From DASUAS01 sp963819475 (GTDB lineage: Bacteria; Actinomycetota; Acidimicrobiia; IMCC26256; DASPTH01), in assembly GCA_963819475.1 (NCBI GenBank), contig CAWFWE010000004.1, positions 1,116,001 through 1,180,000 on the forward strand: a DNA stretch of 64,000 nucleotides, written 5' to 3'. A program made the translations under genes and the position numbers. The number at the start of each line of letters is the position of its first letter. Positions within the stretch are counted from its first letter, which is position 1. The notes beneath the pieces were generated by a model. The model worked only from the letters and a program-made list of their open reading frames with translations. It made no database searches and was not told the DNA's origin. Of the stretch, positions 52,190 through 61,654 are shown piece by piece.

Positions 52190-52828
52190 GTGGCGAGCCT
52201 GGAGACCGATCGGCCGGCGCCGTCGAGCACGAAGGCGCAGCTCCTCGACGTCGCCGAGCAGCTGTTCCTGGCGCACGGCCTCGGGGTGTCGGTGCGCGAC
52301 GTCACCGACGCCGCCGGTCAGAACGGCGCCGCCATCCACTACCACTTCGGCTCGCGCGACGGGCTGGTGGGCGCGGTGATCGCGCGCCGGGCCGGCGATC
52401 TCGCCACCCGTCGCCGTGCCGCGCTCGACGCTCTGCGGCGCGCTCCCGATCCGCCGACGGTGCGCGACGTCGTGCGCGGGCTGGTGTTCGCCTACGTCGG
52501 CCTGGTGGAGGCCGAGGGCCCCGACGCCCAGCGCTGGGTCGACCTCATGCACTCGCTCTGGCTCGACCGCTCTCCTGCCCTCGCCTTCATGGCCGAGTAC
52601 GCCGACGAGGAGCGCGACTGGGAGCACCTGGCCCGCCAGGCGTTGCCGGGCGTGCCCCCCGACGTGTTCGATGCCCGCTTCAGCCTCGCCATCGAGACCA
52701 TCATCGTGGGACTGCGCACCCCGTCGCCCGCGCCGGGCAGCACCGCCGTGATGCTCCCGGGCGCGTTGCGCGCCCGGGCCGAACTGCTCGTCGACTTCGT
52801 CGCCGGCGCACTGGAAGGGGAAGGCTGA
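52190..52828 (+). CDS. TetR-family transcriptional regulator
   Basis: 212 residues, GTG 52190. HTH at about 14-58 (KAQLLDVAEQLFLAHGLGVSVRDVTDAAGQNGAAIHYHFGSRDGLV). The C-terminal domain probably binds an acyl-CoA, in view of the crotonase and SDR genes it borders. The stop overlaps the next ATG (TGATG), so it is the first gene of a TetR/ECH/SDR operon and likely controls itself through the palindrome at 52142-52158. Confidence 0.88.
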   Translation: MASLETDRPAPSSTKAQLLDVAEQLFLAHGLGVSVRDVTDAAGQNGAAIHYHFGSRDGLVGAVIARRAGDLATRRRAALDALRRAPDPPTVRDVVRGLVFAYVGLVEAEGPDAQRWVDLMHSLWLDRSPALAFMAEYADEERDWEHLARQALPGVPPDVFDARFSLAIETIIVGLRTPSPAPGSTAVMLPGALRARAELLVDFVAGALEGEG

Positions 52829-53640
52829 TGCCACTGGTGCTCACTGAGGAGCTCGAGCCGGGGATCCTCCTCGTCACCATGAACCGCCCCGAGCGGCTCA
52901 ACGCCCTGAGCCAGGGTTTGATCGCCGAGCTCCACGCGACCTTCGAGCGCATCAACACCGACCGCTCGGTACGCGTGGTGATCCTCACCGGGGCCGGCAG
53001 AGGGTTCTGCTCCGGCGACGACCTGAAGGGCGTCGAGGGCGAGCACGGCGCGCCCGGCACCGAGGGCATGGGGCAGATCCCCCTCATCCTGCTCACCCAG
53101 GAGCACCTCGCATCGCTGCACGAGCGCATCCACCGCCTCCGCCAGCCGGTGATCGCCGCGGTCAACGGGGCGGCGGTCGGTGGCGGGTTCGCGATGGCGC
53201 TCTCGTGCGACGTGCGCTACGCGGCCGAGTCGGCGCGCTTCGGCTCCGTGTTCGTCACGCTGGGAGTCTCGTCGTGCGACATGGGCACCAGCTACCTGCT
53301 GCCGCGCCTGGTCGGCGCGTCGCGCGCCGCCGAGCTCATGCTCACGGGCCGCATCTTCGACGCGCGCGAGGCGCGTGCGATGGACCTCGTGCTCGACGTC
53401 GTCCCCGACGGCACCGTCGTCGACCGCGCGCTGGAAACGGCGCGCCAGATCGTCGCCAACGCGCCGTTGGCGGTGTGGATGACGAAGGAGACGATGTGGC
53501 AGACGATCGACGCACCGAGCTTCCGCCACACGCTCGACATGGAGAACCGCACCCAGGTCATGTGCACGCAGACGGGTGAGCTCTCCGACGCCGCCGCCGC
53601 GTTCCGCGAGGGACGCGCACCCGAATGGAGACCGCTGTGA
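52828..53640 (+). CDS. Enoyl-CoA hydratase/isomerase family protein
   Basis: 270 residues; ATG overlapping the TetR stop. Crotonase landmarks: VTMNRPERLNALSQGLI, GAGRGFCSGDDLKG, VIAAVNGAAVGGGFAMALSCDVRYAAESARFGSVFVTLGVSSCDMGTSYLLPRLVG. The usual second catalytic Glu position reads SSCDMG, as in dienoyl-CoA isomerase-like branches, where Asp acts. Probably part of degradation of an unusual acyl-CoA. Confidence 0.9.
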   Translation: MPLVLTEELEPGILLVTMNRPERLNALSQGLIAELHATFERINTDRSVRVVILTGAGRGFCSGDDLKGVEGEHGAPGTEGMGQIPLILLTQEHLASLHERIHRLRQPVIAAVNGAAVGGGFAMALSCDVRYAAESARFGSVFVTLGVSSCDMGTSYLLPRLVGASRAAELMLTGRIFDAREARAMDLVLDVVPDGTVVDRALETARQIVANAPLAVWMTKETMWQTIDAPSFRHTLDMENRTQVMCTQTGELSDAAAAFREGRAPEWRPL

Positions 53641-54407
53641 ACCGCGAGCAGTACGACCAGCTCTTCGACCTCACCGACCGCGTGGCGATCGTCACCGGCG
53701 GCACGCGCGGCATCGGCCGCTCACTCGCCGAAGGGCTGGTGTGCGCCGGAGCCAAGGTGGTGGTCGCGAGCCGCAAGGCCGACGCCTGCAAGGAGACCCA
53801 GGCGCACCTGGAGGCCATGGGCGGAGAGGCGCTCGGGGTGGCCACCCACATGGGTGACCTCGATGCGCTCGCGGCGCTGGTCGATGCCACCGTCGACCGC
53901 TTCGGGCGCCTCGACATCGTGATCAACAACGCGGCCAACGCGCTGACGCAGCCCCTCGGCGAATTCACGCTCGACGCCTGGAACAAGTCCTACGACGTCA
54001 ACCTCCGCGGTCCGGTGTTCCTCGTGCAGTACGCCCTGCCGCACCTCGTGGCGAGCCCGCACGCCGCGGTCGTCAACGTGCTCTCCGCCGGTGCCTTCCT
54101 TGCCTCGTCCGCCCAGTCGATGTACTCGGGCGCCAAGGCGGCCATGATGGCGTTCACCCGCGCGCAGGCGCGGGTGTGGGCGCCGCTCGGGATCCGCGTC
54201 AACGCGCTCGCGCCCGGCACCGTCGACACCGACATGGTGCGCAACAACCCGCCTGAAGCCCAGGCGCGCATGGCTGCGGCCAGCCCCATGAACCGCGCCG
54301 CGCATCCCGACGAGATGATCGGACCGGTGCTGTTCCTGGTGTCCGACGCCGGGAGCTTCATGACGGGCCAGGTCGTGCTCGCCGACGGCGGGATGGTGCC
54401 GCACTGA
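53637..54407 (+). CDS. Short-chain dehydrogenase
   Basis: About 256 residues. GTG 53637 overlaps the crotonase stop by GTGA; ATG 53625 is the alternative. AIVTGGTRGIGRSLAEGL, NNAANALTQPLGE, LSAGAF and YSGAK (catalytic Tyr and Lys), and the end FMTGQVVLADGGM. NAD(P)-dependent oxidation or reduction of a hydroxy/keto compound, in the same pathway as the upstream crotonase. Confidence 0.9.
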   Translation: MNREQYDQLFDLTDRVAIVTGGTRGIGRSLAEGLVCAGAKVVVASRKADACKETQAHLEAMGGEALGVATHMGDLDALAALVDATVDRFGRLDIVINNAANALTQPLGEFTLDAWNKSYDVNLRGPVFLVQYALPHLVASPHAAVVNVLSAGAFLASSAQSMYSGAKAAMMAFTRAQARVWAPLGIRVNALAPGTVDTDMVRNNPPEAQARMAAASPMNRAAHPDEMIGPVLFLVSDAGSFMTGQVVLADGGMVPH

Positions 54408-54514
54408 GCAGGAGACGCAGCGGAGGCGTGGGCGGACGCCCGGGACGCCGCAGCGGAGTCGACCATTGAGCAGGTGCCCGGGCGACGCCCGCCGCGCCTC
54501 GTACGATCATCGAA

Positions 54515-55009
54515 GTGGACGGGCCACCCGAAGGCGGGTCATCGGACGCGCCGTCGCCACTCACGGCGCGCCAGGTGCGGGCGAGGAGGCGTCGTCGCCG
54601 TCGCATCATCGGTACCCTCCTGTTCCTCGCGGTGGCCGTCGGGGTCTTCGCCGCCGCGTACTTCGTGCTCGTGGCCGACGACTCGTCCGATCGCGACGCC
54701 ACCGCGACGAGCGCGCCGGTCACGACCAGCACCGCGCCCAAGCCCGCCGGCCCCTACCGGGTGACGACCGGGGTGAACATCCGCCAGGGGCCCGGCACGA
54801 CCTTCCCTGCGGTCGGCGCCGTCGAGACCGGGCGCCAGGTGTTCGTGTCGTGCGTGATCGACGGTCAACCGGTCGACGCCCCGAGCGGCCCGATCACGAA
54901 GTGGCTGCGCCTCACCGGGTTCGGCCCGGCCGGCTACCTCACCGTCGCCTACGTCGACGTCGGCGACGACCTGAGCGTCCCGGGCAAGATCCCGCCCTGC
55001 GCGGCCTGA
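54515..55009 (+). CDS. Membrane-anchored bacterial SH3-like protein
   Basis: 164 residues; GTG start. An Arg-rich cytoplasmic N-terminus, one membrane segment (about 31-52, IIGTLLFLAVAVGVFAAAYF), a Ser/Thr/Pro-rich linker, and an SH3b-like domain (about 80-150: YRVTTGVNIRQGPGTTFPAVGAVETGRQVFVSC, KWLRLTGFGPAGYLTVAYV). SH3b domains bind cell-wall or protein ligands outside the cytoplasm. Partner unknown. Confidence 0.8.
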   Translation: MDGPPEGGSSDAPSPLTARQVRARRRRRRRIIGTLLFLAVAVGVFAAAYFVLVADDSSDRDATATSAPVTTSTAPKPAGPYRVTTGVNIRQGPGTTFPAVGAVETGRQVFVSCVIDGQPVDAPSGPITKWLRLTGFGPAGYLTVAYVDVGDDLSVPGKIPPCAA

Positions 55010-55021
55010 CCGTCGAGGCTC

Positions 55022-56633
55022 TCAGGCGTCGAGGTGCGGGAGCGTCACCCCCGACGGGTGATCGGGGTCGTGGTGCACGGTCACGTCGGCGACGCGCATG
55101 TCGACCGCGGTCGCGTGCGGCTCACCGGTGCCGAGGTTGCGCGCGTACACCGGGTGCGATCCACTCGAGACCTGCACGCGCACGCGGTGGCCGGCGGCGA
55201 AGCGGTGCCCGATGGGCCACAGCGCGACCCGGGCGACGAACACGCCGTCGGCGTCGCGCATGATGGTCCCGGGCTCGAACCGTTGCAGCCCGTCGCACAC
55301 GTTGTACGACCCGCCGTCGGGGTGCACGTCGCACACGCGGACGAAGAGGTCGACGTGGTCGAGCGTGGACGTCACGTGCAGCTCCGCCGACACCGGTCCG
55401 ACGAGCTCGAGCGGCTCCGCCAGCGCGTCGCCGGTGAACACGAGCACGTCGGCACGCGCCTCGACACCGCGGTTGTCGACCGCACCGCCGGTGAGCATCC
55501 CGATGCCGCCGACCGACGGCGTCGGGTCCTCGGGGTCGTACCGGTACCGGTCGGGCTCCGACACGGCGGTCGGCGCCGCGGGCGCGAGCCGCCCCCCCGG
55601 GTGGAGGCACCAGGTGGTCGGTGTCGCCGGGGGCGGCCAGTCGGCGAAGTCCCGCCAGCTGCCACCATCGCCCTGGACGTGCACGGTCACCGGGTGCTCG
55701 GGCAGCAGGCCGGGCTCGTCGCGCAGGTAGGTGTCGAACCAGGCGAGCGGGGCGTCGGTCATCCCGCCCTCGCCACCGCCGCCGAGGTGGCCACCGGCGC
55801 CGATGCGCAGGCGGACCGGCGCGGGCGCGTCGCGCGAGGATCGCGTAGTCCTCGAGCACGCCGGGGAGCGGGTAGTCGTGCCAGCCGTCGACCAGGAGGG
55901 TCGGGACCCGCCAGTCGTGGAGCAGGCCGCGGAAGTCGAGCGCCGCCCAGAACGGGTCGTCGGCCCGGGCGTGCGCGAGCTGGTCCTGGTACAGCGGGAG
56001 GTCCTCGCCGGTGAGATGGCGGATGACGTCACCGAGCGGCAGGTGGTCGAATCCGGCGCGCAGCTCGTTCATCCGACGCTCGACCGCTTCCGGCGTGATG
56101 TCGTCGACGATCGGCTTGTCGGTGGGCTTGTTGAACATGACCGCACCGAGGTCCCACGGGATGATCACCTCGAGCGCCAGCGAGTCGCCCGGGTACCACG
56201 AGAACTTGCGCACCGACGTCGACAGCGCGACCGCCATCGCCTCCAGGTGCGGCGGTCGGGTCGACGCCAGCGCCCACTGCGTGAACCCCATGTAGCTCGC
56301 GCCGTAGCTGCCGAGCCGGCCGTCGAACCACGGCTGTTCGGCGATCCAGTCGGCGGTGGCGCGGCCGTCGGGCGCCTCGGCGAAGTAGCTGTGCGAGCCC
56401 CCTGAGCCGTCGGTGCCGCGACACGCCTGGAGCACGTACCGGTAGCCCCGGGCCGCGAACTCCGGGCCCGCGCCCGAGGCGATGCCCTTGCGGCCGTAGG
56501 GCGTGCGTTCGAGGAGCGTCGGCGCGTCGTCGACGCCGACCGGGTGGTACACGTCGGTGAGCAGCACGACGCCGTCGGGCATCTCGACCTTCACGTCGCG
56601 TTCGGTCTCGACCTCGTTGCTCCGTGGGCGCAT
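55022..56633 (-). pseudogene. CocE/NonD-family hydrolase, frameshifted
   Basis: ATG 56633. The alpha/beta-hydrolase part has LTDVYHPVGVDDAPTLLERTPYGRKG, RGYRYVLQACRGTDGSGG, and nucleophile elbow GSYGASYMGF (Ser about 118), and reaches DGWHDYPLPGVLEDYAIL (Asp). One extra base at 55833-55838 must then be skipped to give the segment with the catalytic His (GAGGHLGG) and the C-terminal jelly-roll domain. Family enzymes cleave esters or dipeptides. With the indel fixed the protein has about 536 residues, normal for the family. Confidence 0.82.
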
Positions 56634-56693
56634 CCCCGGAGTGTGGCGCGGGCGCAAGGCAGCGTCCAGCGGACCCCGCTACCTTGCTGCGCC

Positions 56694-57506
56694 ATGGACC
56701 TCGGATTGAACGGTGCAAAGGTCGTCATCGCCGGCGGCACGAAAGGGATGGGCCTGGCCGCGGCGGAGTGCTTCGCCGCCGACGGCGCGGACGTGGCGGT
56801 GCTGGCGCGGCGCCAGGGGCCGCTCGACGACGCGCTGGCGTCGTTGCGCGCGCTCGGGAGTCGCGACCCGCTCGCCATCCCGACCGACCTGAGTGACGCG
56901 GCGTCGATCGCGGCCGCGTTCACGACGATCCGTGAGCGGTGGGGTGGCGTCGTCAACACCCTGGTGAACGCGGTCGGGCCGAGCGGCGGGCAGGGGACGA
57001 TCGAACACGTCTCCGACGAGGAGTGGTTCGCGACCCTGGAGCTCGGCGCCCTGAGCGCGGTCCGGTGCGTGCGCGCGTGCCTCCCCATGTTGCGCGCCGC
57101 GGAGTGGGGACGCGTCGTCAACGTGTCCGCGCACTCCACGAAGCGTCAGACCGCCGGGTTGATCGCGTACACCGCGTCCAAGGCGGCGATGACGAGCATC
57201 AGCAAGAACCTGTCGCTCACGTTGGCGCCCGAGGAGATCCTGGTGAACACCGTCTCGCCGGGCACGTTCCTGTCGGAGGGACTGCTGGGCTACATCGAGG
57301 CGCTGCCCCCGGAGCGCAACGTCGATCCCACGAGCCTGTACGACGCGATGCGGGCGATCGCCGAGGACTTCGGGCACCCCGCGCAGATGCCCCGGGCCGG
57401 CGACCCCGCCGAGATCGGCGCGGTGATCGCCTTCGTCGGCTCCCGCCGCAACAGCTACATGACCGGGGCCAACATCAACGTCGACGGCGGCTCCGACTTC
57501 ACCTGA
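56694..57506 (+). CDS. Short-chain dehydrogenase
   Basis: 270 residues; ATG 56694. VVIAGGTKGMGLAAAECFA (NAD(P) loop), NAVGPSGGQG in place of NNAG, catalytic Ser in NVSAHST and YTASK (Tyr, Lys), and the end YMTGANINVDGGSDFT. It is divergent from the CocE-type hydrolase and directly precedes the secreted nuclease gene. Substrate unknown. Confidence 0.88.
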   Translation: MDLGLNGAKVVIAGGTKGMGLAAAECFAADGADVAVLARRQGPLDDALASLRALGSRDPLAIPTDLSDAASIAAAFTTIRERWGGVVNTLVNAVGPSGGQGTIEHVSDEEWFATLELGALSAVRCVRACLPMLRAAEWGRVVNVSAHSTKRQTAGLIAYTASKAAMTSISKNLSLTLAPEEILVNTVSPGTFLSEGLLGYIEALPPERNVDPTSLYDAMRAIAEDFGHPAQMPRAGDPAEIGAVIAFVGSRRNSYMTGANINVDGGSDFT

Positions 57507-57507
57507 C

Positions 57508-58164
57508 GTGCGCGTCCTATTCCTGCTCGCCCTCCTTCTCGTCGTCCCGTCGGAACCGGCACCGGCGCCGTCGGCGGACACCGTCCTCGCCACGCTCGCG
57601 GTCAAGGGCCGGGCGCCCAAGACGGGGTACTCGCGGGAGCAGTTCGGTCCCGCGTGGGCCGACGTCGACCGGAACGGTTGCGACACCCGCGACGACGTCC
57701 TCAACCGCGATCTCGACGACAAGCAGTGGCGGCCGGGCACCCACGGGTGCGTGGTGGTGGCGGGTCGCCTGGTCGACCCGTACACGGGACGAGTGCTCGT
57801 GTTCGCCAAGGCCGACGCGGAGGCGGTGCAGATCGATCACGTCGTGTCGCTGTCGGACGCGTGGCAGAAGGGTGCGGCGGGCTGGTCGTTCTCCCGCCGG
57901 CGCGGCTTCGCCAACGATCGGCTCAACCTGCTCGCGGTCGACGGGCCCACCAATGCACAGAAGAGCGACGGCGACACCGCGACGTGGCTCCCGCCGCGCA
58001 AGTCGTACCGATGCCGCTTCGTGGCCCGCCAGGTGGCGGTGAAGGCGCGGTGGCGACTCTGGGTCACGCAGGCCGAGCACGACGCGATGGCGCGTGTCCT
58101 GTCGCGCTGCGCGGACCAGCCGGTTCCGGGATCCCGCGGGAGCGCACTCACCCCATCGGGATGA
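57508..58164 (+). CDS. Secreted HNH-type (DUF1524) nuclease
   Basis: 218 residues; GTG one base after the SDR stop. Signal peptide at 1-22 (LFLLALLLVVPSEPAPAPSA), then the domain: KGRAPKTGYSREQFGPAWADVDRNGCDTRDDVLNRDL, VQIDHVVSLSDAWQKGA (His in the DHVV motif), and NLLAVDGPTNAQKSDGD (Asn and metal-binding residues). Such exported nucleases degrade DNA outside the cell for nutrients or phosphate. Confidence 0.88.
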   Translation: MRVLFLLALLLVVPSEPAPAPSADTVLATLAVKGRAPKTGYSREQFGPAWADVDRNGCDTRDDVLNRDLDDKQWRPGTHGCVVVAGRLVDPYTGRVLVFAKADAEAVQIDHVVSLSDAWQKGAAGWSFSRRRGFANDRLNLLAVDGPTNAQKSDGDTATWLPPRKSYRCRFVARQVAVKARWRLWVTQAEHDAMARVLSRCADQPVPGSRGSALTPSG

Positions 58165-58240
58165 TGAACGAACATGGCCGCGCGTGCGATGATCGTCGAC
58201 GCGCGACGTCGCCATCCCGACCGGCGAGAGAGGGGCCTCC

Positions 58241-59083
58241 GTGGCAGAGTCTTCGAGCACACCCGAGAGCAGACCTCGGGTGCCGGTGAGCGTGACGCAT
58301 CTGGGCGAGACGCTCGAATCGCTCGAGCAGGTGTTCGACGACTTCCGCGACCCACGCCAGGAGTGGCGCCGGCTCGTGTCCGAGCTGCTCGGCACCTTCT
58401 TCTTGGTGTTGGTGGCGGCCGGCGGCGGCATGATGGGCGAAGCGTTCCCGAACACCATCAGCCGCACCGCCGCGGTCGTCGCTCCCGGGCTGATGGTGCT
58501 CGCGATCATCTTGTTCATGGGCCGGATCTCGGGCGCGCACCTCAATCCGGCCGTGAGCGTCGCCTTCGCGCTCCGGCGTGACTTCCCGTGGTTGCGCGTC
58601 CCCGCGTACATCGTGATGCAACTCGGCGGTGCCGCGCTCGCCGCCTGGTTCCTCCAGGCGGTCGTGCACGTCTCGGCGTCGTTCGGCGCCAACTACCCGG
58701 CATCCGGCTTCTCGAGCGGCGACGCCTTCTGGATGGAGCTGATCCTCACGTTCGGGCTCGTGAGCGTGATCCTCGGTACCGCGTCCGGCGCGCAGAACCT
58801 CGGCGTCATCGGTGCGATTGGTGTCGGCGGCTACATCGCGCTGGCCGGGCTCTGGGGCAGCCCGATCTCCGGCGCCTCGATGAACCCCGCGCGCACGTTC
58901 GGCCCCGATGCCGTGGCCGCCGACTTCCACTCGTACTGGGTGTACGTCGCGGGACCGCTCGCCGGCGCGGTGCTCGCCGCCGGCGTCGCATACGTCCTCC
59001 GCGGCCATGGCGGGGGGAAAGCCGGCTCGGGCGCGGCCCAGGGCGGCTTGTTCACCGAGTTCGCCGACCCCGACAAAGCCTGA
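58241..59083 (+). CDS. Aquaporin/glycerol facilitator (MIP family)
   Basis: 280 residues; GTG 58241. Six membrane segments with both NPA boxes: GAHLNPAVSVAFAL and GASMNPARTFGPDAV. A 45-residue cytoplasmic N-terminus and a Gly-rich C-terminus flank the channel. The residue after the second NPA is Arg, as in water channels of the filter type. Conducts water or small solutes. Confidence 0.9.
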   Translation: MAESSSTPESRPRVPVSVTHLGETLESLEQVFDDFRDPRQEWRRLVSELLGTFFLVLVAAGGGMMGEAFPNTISRTAAVVAPGLMVLAIILFMGRISGAHLNPAVSVAFALRRDFPWLRVPAYIVMQLGGAALAAWFLQAVVHVSASFGANYPASGFSSGDAFWMELILTFGLVSVILGTASGAQNLGVIGAIGVGGYIALAGLWGSPISGASMNPARTFGPDAVAADFHSYWVYVAGPLAGAVLAAGVAYVLRGHGGGKAGSGAAQGGLFTEFADPDKA

Positions 59084-59121
59084 GGCCGCCGCGCCGACAT
59101 CACGACGGGCAGACTGCGCTG

Positions 59122-60789
59122 GTGCTGGAGCGATGGGTTCCCGGGATCCGGCTGGCGCGCTCGTACCGCCGCGCCTGGGCGCGTGCGGACATCGTGGCGG
59201 GAATCGTCCTCGCCGCCATCCTCGTGCCCCAGGGCATGGCGTACGCGGAGCTCGCCGGCCTCCCACCCGTCACGGGCCTGTACACGACCATCGCCTGCCT
59301 GGTCGGGTACGCGATCTTCGGCCCGTCGCGGGTGCTCGTGCTCGGGCCCGACTCGTCGGTCTCGCCGCTGATCTTCGCCGCCATCACGCCGCTGCTCGTC
59401 ACCGGCGACCCCGACTCCGCGATCGTGCTCGCCGGCATGCTGGCCTTGCTCGTCGGGATCATCGAGATCGGGCTCGGTCTCGGCAAGCTCGGGTTCGTGG
59501 CCGACCTCCTGTCGAGCGAGGTGCAGGTCGGGTACATGAACGGGCTCGCCGTCACCATCATCGTCGGCCAGCTCCCCAAGCTGTTCGGGTTCTCGACCGA
59601 CGCCGACTCGTTCTTCGACGAGCTGCGCGCCTTCGTGGATCACATCGACGAGACCGAAGCCGCCGCGCTGCTCGTCGGGCTCGGCGTGCTGCTCGTCCTG
59701 CTCGTGCTTCCCCGCATCACCCGCATCGTTCCCGCGGTGCTGGTCGCGGTCGCCGGGGCGACGATCCTCTCCGCCGTGCTCGACCTCGCGTCAGAAGGGG
59801 TGAACACGGTCGGCTCACTCCCGAGTGGGCTCCCCCACCCGTCCCTCCCGTGGTCCTCGCTCGACGACGTCGGCCCGTTGTTCCTCGCCGCGATCGGGAT
59901 CGTGCTGGTGTCGCTCACCGACACCATCGCCACCGCGTCGAGCTTCGCGGCGCGCCGAGGCGACGAGCTCGAGCCCAACCAGGAGATGATCGGCATCGGT
60001 GCCGCCAACGTGGCCTCCGGCTTCTTCCAGGGGTTCGCCATCTCCACCAGCGGGTCCCGCACCGCGGTCGCCGAGCAGTCGGGCGCCAAGAGCCAGGCGG
60101 CCGGCGTCGTGGGCGCGGCGCTGCTCGTCGTGCTGCTGCTGTTCTTCAACTCGCTGCTCGCGGACCTGCCGCAGTCGGCACTCGCGGCCGTCGTGATCGG
60201 CGCCGCGCTCTCGCTCGTCAACCTCCCGGCCCTGCGTCGCTACGCGAGGGCACGGCCGTCGTCGTTGGTGCTGTCGCTCGTCGCCAGCCTGGGCGTCATC
60301 GCCCTCGGTGTCCTGGAGGGCATCGTGGTGGCGATCTTCCTCGCCGTCCTGCTCTTCTTCCGGCGGAGTTGGTGGCCCCACGGGGCAGTGCTCGGGCGCA
60401 GCGACGCCATCGAGGGCTGGCACGACGTCGCCGACCTCGAGGGACCGACGGAAGTGCCCGGCGTGGTCGTGTACCGATGGGAGGCGCCGCTGTTCTTCGC
60501 CAACGCGGGCGCCTTCCGGCAGCAGATCCGGAAGCTGGTCAAGGAACGCGAGCCGGCGTGGGTCGTGGTCCAGTGCGAGGCCATCACCGACATCGACGTC
60601 ACCGCGGCCGAGATGCTGGAGCAGCTGGACACGGAGCTCAATGCCGCCGGGCGCCACATGGCGTTCGTCGAGCTGCGCAGCCGGCTCCAGGACCTCATGC
60701 GTCGCCACGGGCTCTTCGAAACCCTCGACCGCGACCACTTCTACCCGAGCATCGACACTGCATTGCACGCGATCGCTGAGCCCGACTGA
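59122..60789 (+). CDS. SulP-family anion transporter with STAS domain
   Basis: About 555 residues from GTG 59122. Transmembrane part with SulP signature VLAAILVPQGMAYAELAGLPPVTGLYTTIACLVGYAIFGPSRVLVLGPDSSVSPLI and SLTDTIATASSFAARRGDELEPNQEMIGIGAANVASGFFQGFAISTSGSRTAVAEQSGAKSQ. C-terminal STAS domain (about 440-550: VVQCEAITDIDVTAAEMLEQLDTEL). Moves sulfate, bicarbonate or another anion. It could feed or drain the sulfatase pathway, but the distance does not prove a link. Confidence 0.92.
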   Translation: MLERWVPGIRLARSYRRAWARADIVAGIVLAAILVPQGMAYAELAGLPPVTGLYTTIACLVGYAIFGPSRVLVLGPDSSVSPLIFAAITPLLVTGDPDSAIVLAGMLALLVGIIEIGLGLGKLGFVADLLSSEVQVGYMNGLAVTIIVGQLPKLFGFSTDADSFFDELRAFVDHIDETEAAALLVGLGVLLVLLVLPRITRIVPAVLVAVAGATILSAVLDLASEGVNTVGSLPSGLPHPSLPWSSLDDVGPLFLAAIGIVLVSLTDTIATASSFAARRGDELEPNQEMIGIGAANVASGFFQGFAISTSGSRTAVAEQSGAKSQAAGVVGAALLVVLLLFFNSLLADLPQSALAAVVIGAALSLVNLPALRRYARARPSSLVLSLVASLGVIALGVLEGIVVAIFLAVLLFFRRSWWPHGAVLGRSDAIEGWHDVADLEGPTEVPGVVVYRWEAPLFFANAGAFRQQIRKLVKEREPAWVVVQCEAITDIDVTAAEMLEQLDTELNAAGRHMAFVELRSRLQDLMRRHGLFETLDRDHFYPSIDTALHAIAEPD

Positions 60790-60792
60790 GGA

Positions 60793-61641
60793 TCAGTACC
60801 GCTCAGGAACCTCGCGTGCGGTGAGGTCCTCGGGCGCACGGTGCGTCCGGATCGTGCGTTTCGGGAGCTCGATCTTCTTCCGATGAGGTGTGTCGTACGG
60901 GACGTGCTCGAGCAGGTGGGAGATCACGTTGAGCCGGGCGCGCTTCTTGTCGTCGGAGTGGGCGACGAACCACGGCGCCCAGGCCGTGTCGGTGGCGGCG
61001 AACATGTCGTCGCGTGCCCGCGAGTACTCGTCCCACTTCCCGTACGACGCCAGATCCATGTCCGAGAGCTTCCAGATCTTCCTGGGGTCGTCGATGCGGC
61101 TCTCGAGGCGACGCGTCTGCTCGTCCGGGCTCACCTCGAGCCAGTACTTGACGAGATGGATGCCCGAGTCGAGCATCGCCTTCTCGACCGCCGGTACCAG
61201 CTCGAGGAACCGCTTCGACTGCTCCTCGGTGCAGAACCCCATGACGGGCTCGACGCCGGCGCGGTTGTACCAGCTCCGGTCGAAGATCACGACCTCGCCG
61301 GCGGCGGGGAAGTGCGGGATGTACCGCTGCACGTACATCTGCGACTTCTCGCGCTCGGTGGGTGCGGGGAGCGCGACCACCCGGAACACACGCGGGCTGA
61401 CGCGTTCGGTGATCGCCTTGATGGTGCCGCCCTTGCCCGCGGTGTCCCGACCTTCGAACACGATGCAGATCTTCGCTCCGCTCGCCTTCACCCATTCCTG
61501 CATGGCGACGAGCTCACCGTGCAGCCGTCGCAGCTCGCGCAGGTACTCCTTCTGCTTCATCTTCGTGGCCGCCGAGGATCGCTCGGATTTACCACCATCC
61601 TCGTGATCCTTCTCGCGGTGGTTGCCGTGGTGCTTGGCCAC
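60793..61641 (-). CDS. ppk2: Polyphosphate kinase 2
   Basis: 282 residues. Walker A FEGRDTAGKGG (about 62-72), Walker B IFDRSWYNRAGVEPVMGFC, lid LPAPTEREKSQMYVQRYIPHFPAAGE and R(L)ESRIDDPRKIWKLSDMDL. Length and motifs fit class I PPK2, which phosphorylates nucleoside diphosphates (GDP or ADP) with polyphosphate. The N-terminus is His/Lys-rich. It is convergent with the SulP gene (3 bp) and follows the P-type ATPase gene on the same strand. Confidence 0.92.
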   Translation of the reverse strand: MAKHHGNHREKDHEDGGKSERSSAATKMKQKEYLRELRRLHGELVAMQEWVKASGAKICIVFEGRDTAGKGGTIKAITERVSPRVFRVVALPAPTEREKSQMYVQRYIPHFPAAGEVVIFDRSWYNRAGVEPVMGFCTEEQSKRFLELVPAVEKAMLDSGIHLVKYWLEVSPDEQTRRLESRIDDPRKIWKLSDMDLASYGKWDEYSRARDDMFAATDTAWAPWFVAHSDDKKRARLNVISHLLEHVPYDTPHRKKIELPKRTIRTHRAPEDLTAREVPERY

Positions 61642-61654
61642 GTCGATCGCCTCC

